The notes under the pieces: generated by a model
The model's database searches: none
What the model was told of the DNA's origin: nothing
The model's input: only the letters and a program-made list of their open reading frames with translations
Part shown: positions 6,146-12,212 of the stretch, in pieces
Numbering within the stretch: position 1 is the stretch's first letter
How the letters are laid out: each line of letters starts with the position of its first letter
Made by a program: the position numbers and the translations under genes
NCBI GenBank assembly: GCA_003520455.1
Contig: DOUV01000572.1
Coordinates: forward strand, 1-12,212
Reading direction: 5' to 3'
DNA: 12,212 nucleotides
Source of the DNA: Chloroflexota bacterium
GTDB lineage: Bacteria > Chloroflexota > Anaerolineae > Ardenticatenales > Ardenticatenaceae

Positions 6146-9130
6146 ATGAGTAAGCCATTCACATTCCAAGAGGTCATCCTCCGCCTGCAAGACTACTGGG
6201 CGCGCCAGGGCTGCCTGATCTGGCAACCGTACAATACCGAACTCGGCGCGGGCACCATGAACCCGGCCACCTTCCTGCGGGTCCTCGGGCCCGAGCCGTG
6301 GAACGTAGGGTATGTCGAACCGAGCGTCCGTCCGGATGACAGCCGCTATGGCGAGAATCCCAACCGGATCCAGATGCATACTCAGTACCAGGTGATCCTC
6401 AAGCCAGATCCGGGGAACCCCCAGGAGTTGTACCTGGGCAGCCTGGATGCCATCGGTATTGACCGCAGCAAGCACGATATCCGCTTCGTCGAAGACAATT
6501 GGGAGTCGCCGGCCCTGGGCGCCTGGGGGCTGGGCTGGGAGGTCTGGCTCGATGGCCAGGAGATCACCCAATTCACCTACTTCCAGCAGGCCGGCGGCAT
6601 CACGCTCGATCCCGTCGCGGTCGAGATCACTTACGGGCTCGAGCGCATCGTGATGACCCTGCAGGGCGCACGCCACTTCAAGGAGATCGAGTACGCGCCC
6701 GGTATCACCTATGGCGAGCTCTTGGGCCAGAACGAGTACGAGCAGTCGGTTTACAACCTGGACCTGGCCGACACGGGGCGGGTTGCTCAGCTCTTCGACC
6801 TCTACGAGCAGGAGGCGAAAATGCTGCTCGCGGCCGGGCTCGCCCTGCCGGCCTACAGCTATATCCTGAAAACCTCCCATACCTTCAATATCCTCGATTC
6901 GCGCGGCGCCATCGGCGTCACGGAGCGTGCGCGCTACTTCGCCCGCATGCGCGACCTCGCGCGCGAGGTCGCGCAGCTCTGGCTCGAGAAGCGCAGTGAG
7001 ATGGCCTTCCCGCTCGGTACCAGCACGGCGCCCGAGCGACTCGCGTTGCCCCCCGGCCCACCCTGGCCGACGGTGGGTACCTCTGACTTCGTGCTCGAGA
7101 TCGGCTCGGAGGAGCTGCCCGCCGATGATGTGACGCTCGCTGTGGAGGAGCTCGCACAGAAAGTCCCCGGCTGGCTCGCGGACCTGCGGTTGGAGTACAG
7201 GCAGTTCCATCTCGACGGCACACCGCGCCGTCTGGCGGTCCGCGTCACCGGCCTGAGCAACGCTCAGCCCGACGAGGCACGGGTGGTCAAAGGGCCACCG
7301 GCACGCATCACCTTCGACGCCGAGGGGCGCCCGACCAGGGCCGCGCAAGGTTTCGCGCGCAGCCAGGGGATCGACGTGGCCGATCTGCGGCTTGAACAGC
7401 TCGACGGCGGCGAGTACGCCGTGGCGCGTGTCACACTCAAGGGCCGGCCGGCAGGCGAGGTCCTGGCTGAGGCCTTGCCCGAGCTGATCGCTTCCATCCA
7501 GTTCCCCAAGTCGATGCGCTGGAACTGGACCAACATCGCCTACTCGCGGCCGCTGCGGTGGCTGGTGGCCGTGCTGAGAAACCAGGTAGTCCCTTTCGAG
7601 TATGCCGGACTCGTCAGCGGCCGCACCAGCCGCGGGCTGCGCTCGGCCGACTCGCCCGAGTTTGAGATTGCGAGCGCGGCCGACTACCCTGAGATCATCG
7701 CCGCCCAGGGCATCGTGGCCAAGATCGAGGCGCGTCGGGCCATGATCTGGGAGTGCGCCCAGGCGCTGGCGGCTGAGGTCGGTGGGACGATCCCCGAGAA
7801 CCCCGAGTTGCTGGCCGAAGTGGCCAACCTGGTGGAGGCGCCGACGCCCCTCCGCGGCGCGTTCAACCCGCGCTATCTGGAACTCCCACGCGATATCCTT
7901 GTGACCGTGATGCGCAAGCACCAGCGCTACTTCCCGGTGGAACAGGACGGCCGGCTCCTGCCCTACTTTATCACTGTCGCCAACGGCGACGTAGACCTCG
8001 AGACCGTGCGAGAGGGTAACGAAGAGGTGATCGAGGCCCGCTACGCTGATGCGGCTTTCTTCTGGCATCAGGACCGCAAGACAACGCTCGGCGACATCCG
8101 CCCGACCCTTTCCGGTGTCACCTTCCAGACCAGGCTCGGCTCGATGCTCGACAAGAGCGAGCGCATCGAGCGTCTGGCGCCGATCATCGGCGCGATCCTC
8201 GGTCTGGACCAGGACCAGCAAGCGACCGCTCAGCGGATAGCGCACCTGGCCAAGGCCGACCTCGTCACCAACATGGTGGTGGAGTTCACCAGCCTCCAGG
8301 GCATCATGGGCCGCGAGTATGCCCGCCAGGCGGGTGAGCCCGAGGCCGTGGCGACGGGTATCTTCGAGCACTACCTGCCACGCTTCACCGGCGACAGGCT
8401 CCCCGAGACCTTGCCTGGCATTACCGTCGGCCTCGCCGATCGGCTCGACAGTCTGGTGGGGCTCTTCAGCGTGGGCCTGGCGCCGAAAGCCACTGCCGAT
8501 CCCTTCGCGCTACGCCGTGCCGCCCTGGGCCTGGTCCAGGTACTGGCCGAGCGTGGGCTGGAGTTCGACCTGCGCCGCGGGGTCGCCGCCGCGGCTGCGC
8601 TCCAGCCAGTGCCAGTCGATGAGGCGACCCAAGGTGCCGTGCTCGATTTCATCCGCCGCCGGCTCGAGCAATGGCTCCTGGACCAGGGCTTCCGGCCAGA
8701 CCTGGTGCAGGCTGTCCTGGCCGAGCGCGCCCACAACCCGGCCCGTGCGCTGGCGACCGTCCGCGAGCTGAGCGAGGTGGCCCATACCGAGCGCTTCCAG
8801 ACCGTGCTAACGGCCTACTCCCGCCCGGCGCGGATCATCCGCGGCCGGACGACGACCGGCACGGTGCAGCGCGCGCTGTTCGAGCACCAGGCGGAGCGCG
8901 ACCTCTGGCGGGTTGTCCGGCAGGTGGAAGCCACCATCACCCCCGACCTCAGCGTGACCGGCTTCATCGAGCGCTTCGAGCCGCTGGTAGAACCGATCAA
9001 CGCTTTCTTCAACCAGGTCTTCGTCATGGTCGAGGACGAGCAGGTTCGCACCAACCGCCTCAACCTCCTGAAGCAGATCGCCGACCTGCCCGAGGGGATC
9101 GTCGATTTGACCCAGGTGCGGGGGTTCTGA
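6146..9130 (+). CDS. glyQS: Glycyl-tRNA synthetase, fused alpha and beta subunits
   Basis: This 994-residue single chain charges tRNA-Gly with glycine. Most bacteria with this enzyme type make separate alpha (about 290-300 residues) and beta (about 690) subunits; here they are joined, as known in Chlamydia. Residues 1 to about 290 are the class II catalytic alpha part. It shows [19 protein letters not shown] (5-23), [20 protein letters not shown] (45-64), TQFTYFQQ, and motif 3 with GLER (164-167). A short Pro-rich linker (about 290-311) leads into the beta part, which begins [15 protein letters not shown] at 314. Beta landmarks include [16 protein letters not shown] and [20 protein letters not shown]-like C-terminal anticodon-binding region follows, with AYSRPARII. 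The ATG at 6146 has AGGA 9 bases upstream and gives the conserved alpha N-terminus; the in-frame TTG at 6119 adds nine unlike residues. No stop or frameshift lies at the junction. It has its own promoter and leader hairpin. Confidence 0.96.
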   Translation: MSKPFTFQEVILRLQDYWARQGCLIWQPYNTELGAGTMNPATFLRVLGPEPWNVGYVEPSVRPDDSRYGENPNRIQMHTQYQVILKPDPGNPQELYLGSLDAIGIDRSKHDIRFVEDNWESPALGAWGLGWEVWLDGQEITQFTYFQQAGGITLDPVAVEITYGLERIVMTLQGARHFKEIEYAPGITYGELLGQNEYEQSVYNLDLADTGRVAQLFDLYEQEAKMLLAAGLALPAYSYILKTSHTFNILDSRGAIGVTERARYFARMRDLAREVAQLWLEKRSEMAFPLGTSTAPERLALPPGPPWPTVGTSDFVLEIGSEELPADDVTLAVEELAQKVPGWLADLRLEYRQFHLDGTPRRLAVRVTGLSNAQPDEARVVKGPPARITFDAEGRPTRAAQGFARSQGIDVADLRLEQLDGGEYAVARVTLKGRPAGEVLAEALPELIASIQFPKSMRWNWTNIAYSRPLRWLVAVLRNQVVPFEYAGLVSGRTSRGLRSADSPEFEIASAADYPEIIAAQGIVAKIEARRAMIWECAQALAAEVGGTIPENPELLAEVANLVEAPTPLRGAFNPRYLELPRDILVTVMRKHQRYFPVEQDGRLLPYFITVANGDVDLETVREGNEEVIEARYADAAFFWHQDRKTTLGDIRPTLSGVTFQTRLGSMLDKSERIERLAPIIGAILGLDQDQQATAQRIAHLAKADLVTNMVVEFTSLQGIMGREYARQAGEPEAVATGIFEHYLPRFTGDRLPETLPGITVGLADRLDSLVGLFSVGLAPKATADPFALRRAALGLVQVLAERGLEFDLRRGVAAAAALQPVPVDEATQGAVLDFIRRRLEQWLLDQGFRPDLVQAVLAERAHNPARALATVRELSEVAHTERFQTVLTAYSRPARIIRGRTTTGTVQRALFEHQAERDLWRVVRQVEATITPDLSVTGFIERFEPLVEPINAFFNQVFVMVEDEQVRTNRLNLLKQIADLPEGIVDLTQVRGF

Positions 9131-9133
9131 GCC

Positions 9134-9168
9134 GGGTTGCAGGTTGGGCGGGGTTGCAGGTTGCAGGT
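9134..9168 (+). repeat. GGGTTGCAGGTT direct repeats (left arm)
   Basis: GGGTTGCAGGTTG occurs at 9134-9146 and again at 9151-9163, the second extended by another GCAGGT. The unit GTTGCAG recurs in heptamer phase. It starts 3 bases after the glyQS stop. Its 12-bp core appears inverted at 9445-9456. Confidence 0.75.
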
Positions 9169-9414
9169 CGGCAGATCACGATCGCCGTTTCGAATAAGGG
9201 TCGGAGTGGCCTTTGATGTTTGGAGCTCAGCGAGCGTATAGCCTGTTTCTAGCGTTCTAGCCGAACGAACCACTGTTGCAGCTTTCCACGCAAGTCTGTC
9301 AGTCACGGGAGAGGCCATTCGGCTTGGGGTGCATGTTTCAGAGCGCACTCGAAGCTGGATGGCCAATTGTCAGAGTAAATTGGCAAGCCGCAAGAGGCCT
9401 CCAAACGGAGGGAG

Positions 9415-9456
9415 AACCTGCAACCTTCCAACCTTCAACCTGCTAACCTGCAACCC
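9415..9456 (-). repeat. AACCTGCAACC repeats (right arm, inverted)
   Basis: A run of CAACCTG/CAACCTT heptamer-like units begins AACCTGCAACC (9415-9425). It ends AACCTGCAACCC (9445-9456), the exact reverse complement of the 12-bp unit at 9134 and 9151. With the left arm it bounds a segment of about 320 bases. Confidence 0.75.
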
Positions 9457-9571
9457 CCACCATCCTCAGCTTGCAACTGCTCACTCGGGCAGGCTCGCCC
9501 GTCATCAACGGTAGGCTTCCCCCATCATCGGGTAGTTTTTGCCTCAAACCCTGGTGATTCACGCCTTCCTC

Positions 9572-9580
9572 TGCTACGAT
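9572..9580 (+). promoter_or_regulatory. Possible ppdK promoter (extended -10)
   Basis: TGC-TACGAT is an extended -10, with the hexamer at 9575-9580 matching four of six positions. The -35 at 17 bases (TGGTGA, 9552-9557) is poor. It lies about 60 bases before the ppdK ATG. It is the best candidate I see, but it is weak. Confidence 0.3.
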
Positions 9581-9621
9581 AGATCCAGGCCGCAAGGGCG
9601 GCTGTTTTGTGCTGCCGATTG

Positions 9622-9637
9622 GTGACAAGGAGGTCAC
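9622..9637 (+). promoter_or_regulatory. Strong ppdK ribosome-binding site inside a small hairpin
   Basis: AAGGAGGT (9627-9634) is a full-length Shine-Dalgarno sequence ending 5 bases before the ATG at 9640. It is flanked by GTGAC (9622-9626) and GTCAC (9633-9637), which can pair to place most of the Shine-Dalgarno sequence in the loop. The site decides the start codon. Confidence 0.75.
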
Positions 9638-9639
9638 AT

Positions 9640-12212
<2,573 letters not shown>

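Larger units (their letters stand above)
9131..9639. other. Intergenic region glyQS-ppdK with repeats, 509 bases
   Basis: There is no supportable gene here. It contains GTTGCAG-type repeats at both sides (9134-9168 and 9415-9456), and a perfect 7-bp inverted repeat GCCAATT/AATTGGC (9362-9368, 9378-9384). It also holds a small CCTCC-AAAC-GGAGG hairpin (9398-9411), and the putative ppdK promoter and leader from about 9550. A short GC stem (GCCGC 9589-9593 with GCGGC 9598-9602) followed by TGTTTTGT could be a weak terminator or attenuator. No clear strong terminator directly follows the glyQS stop. Confidence 0.6.

Noticed and set aside
6101..8371. 756-codon open frame antisense to glyQS
   Set aside because: Its residues mirror glyQS codons in a GC-rich gene, with no recognisable domain. 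Long antisense frames are expected there, and glyQS is unambiguous.
8815..9366. Minus-strand frame extending from glyQS into the spacer
   Set aside because: Most of it is antisense to glyQS; the spacer part shows no domain, and the frame crosses the repeat array.

Overview
The window is a GC-rich bacterial chromosome segment. I see no phage, CRISPR or defence system, and no convincing new multi-gene system. The housekeeping genes look typical of a Chloroflexota-like organism. The clues are a lipoprotein with the repeated VEVTR linker common after the lipobox in that phylum, an FprA-type ferredoxin reductase, and a single-chain alpha-beta glycyl-tRNA synthetase next to recO and ppdK. The phylum is an inference from protein style, not from a database match.

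Left part (1-850): a decayed helix-turn-helix gene of the kind linked to mobile-element recombination runs on the minus strand off the left edge, broken by two in-frame stops. A near-perfect palindrome (485-523) lies just upstream of it. A minus-strand tRNA-Asn(GUU) at 730-802 has a perfect-consensus promoter (TTGACA-16-TATAAT) and a U-tract hairpin terminator. The decayed gene lies on the 3' side of the tRNA, the usual side for tRNA-targeted integration, so this may be the relic of an integrated element.

Middle (974-4011): a complete FprA-type ferredoxin-NADP+ reductase on the minus strand is followed at its 5' side by a 792-bp IS3-family remnant (2512-3303). The remnant keeps both terminal inverted repeats, but its transposase is internally deleted and lacks the region of the third catalytic acid. 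About 700 bases to its right hold no gene I can support.

Right part (4012-12212): a small minus-strand lipoprotein gene diverges from recO, and each has its own candidate promoter. recO overlaps a MazG-like nucleotide pyrophosphohydrolase by four bases (ATGA). A fused glyQS follows behind its own strong promoter and a GC-rich leader hairpin. After a 509-base spacer with GTTGCAG-type repeats comes ppdK (pyruvate phosphate dikinase), cut by the right edge shortly after its catalytic cysteine. The order recO - glyQ/glyS - ppdK resembles a neighbourhood known in Firmicutes; the MazG-like gene is the extra member. The genes cover DNA repair, nucleotide-pool cleaning, translation and pyruvate/PEP interconversion, with no single shared pathway.
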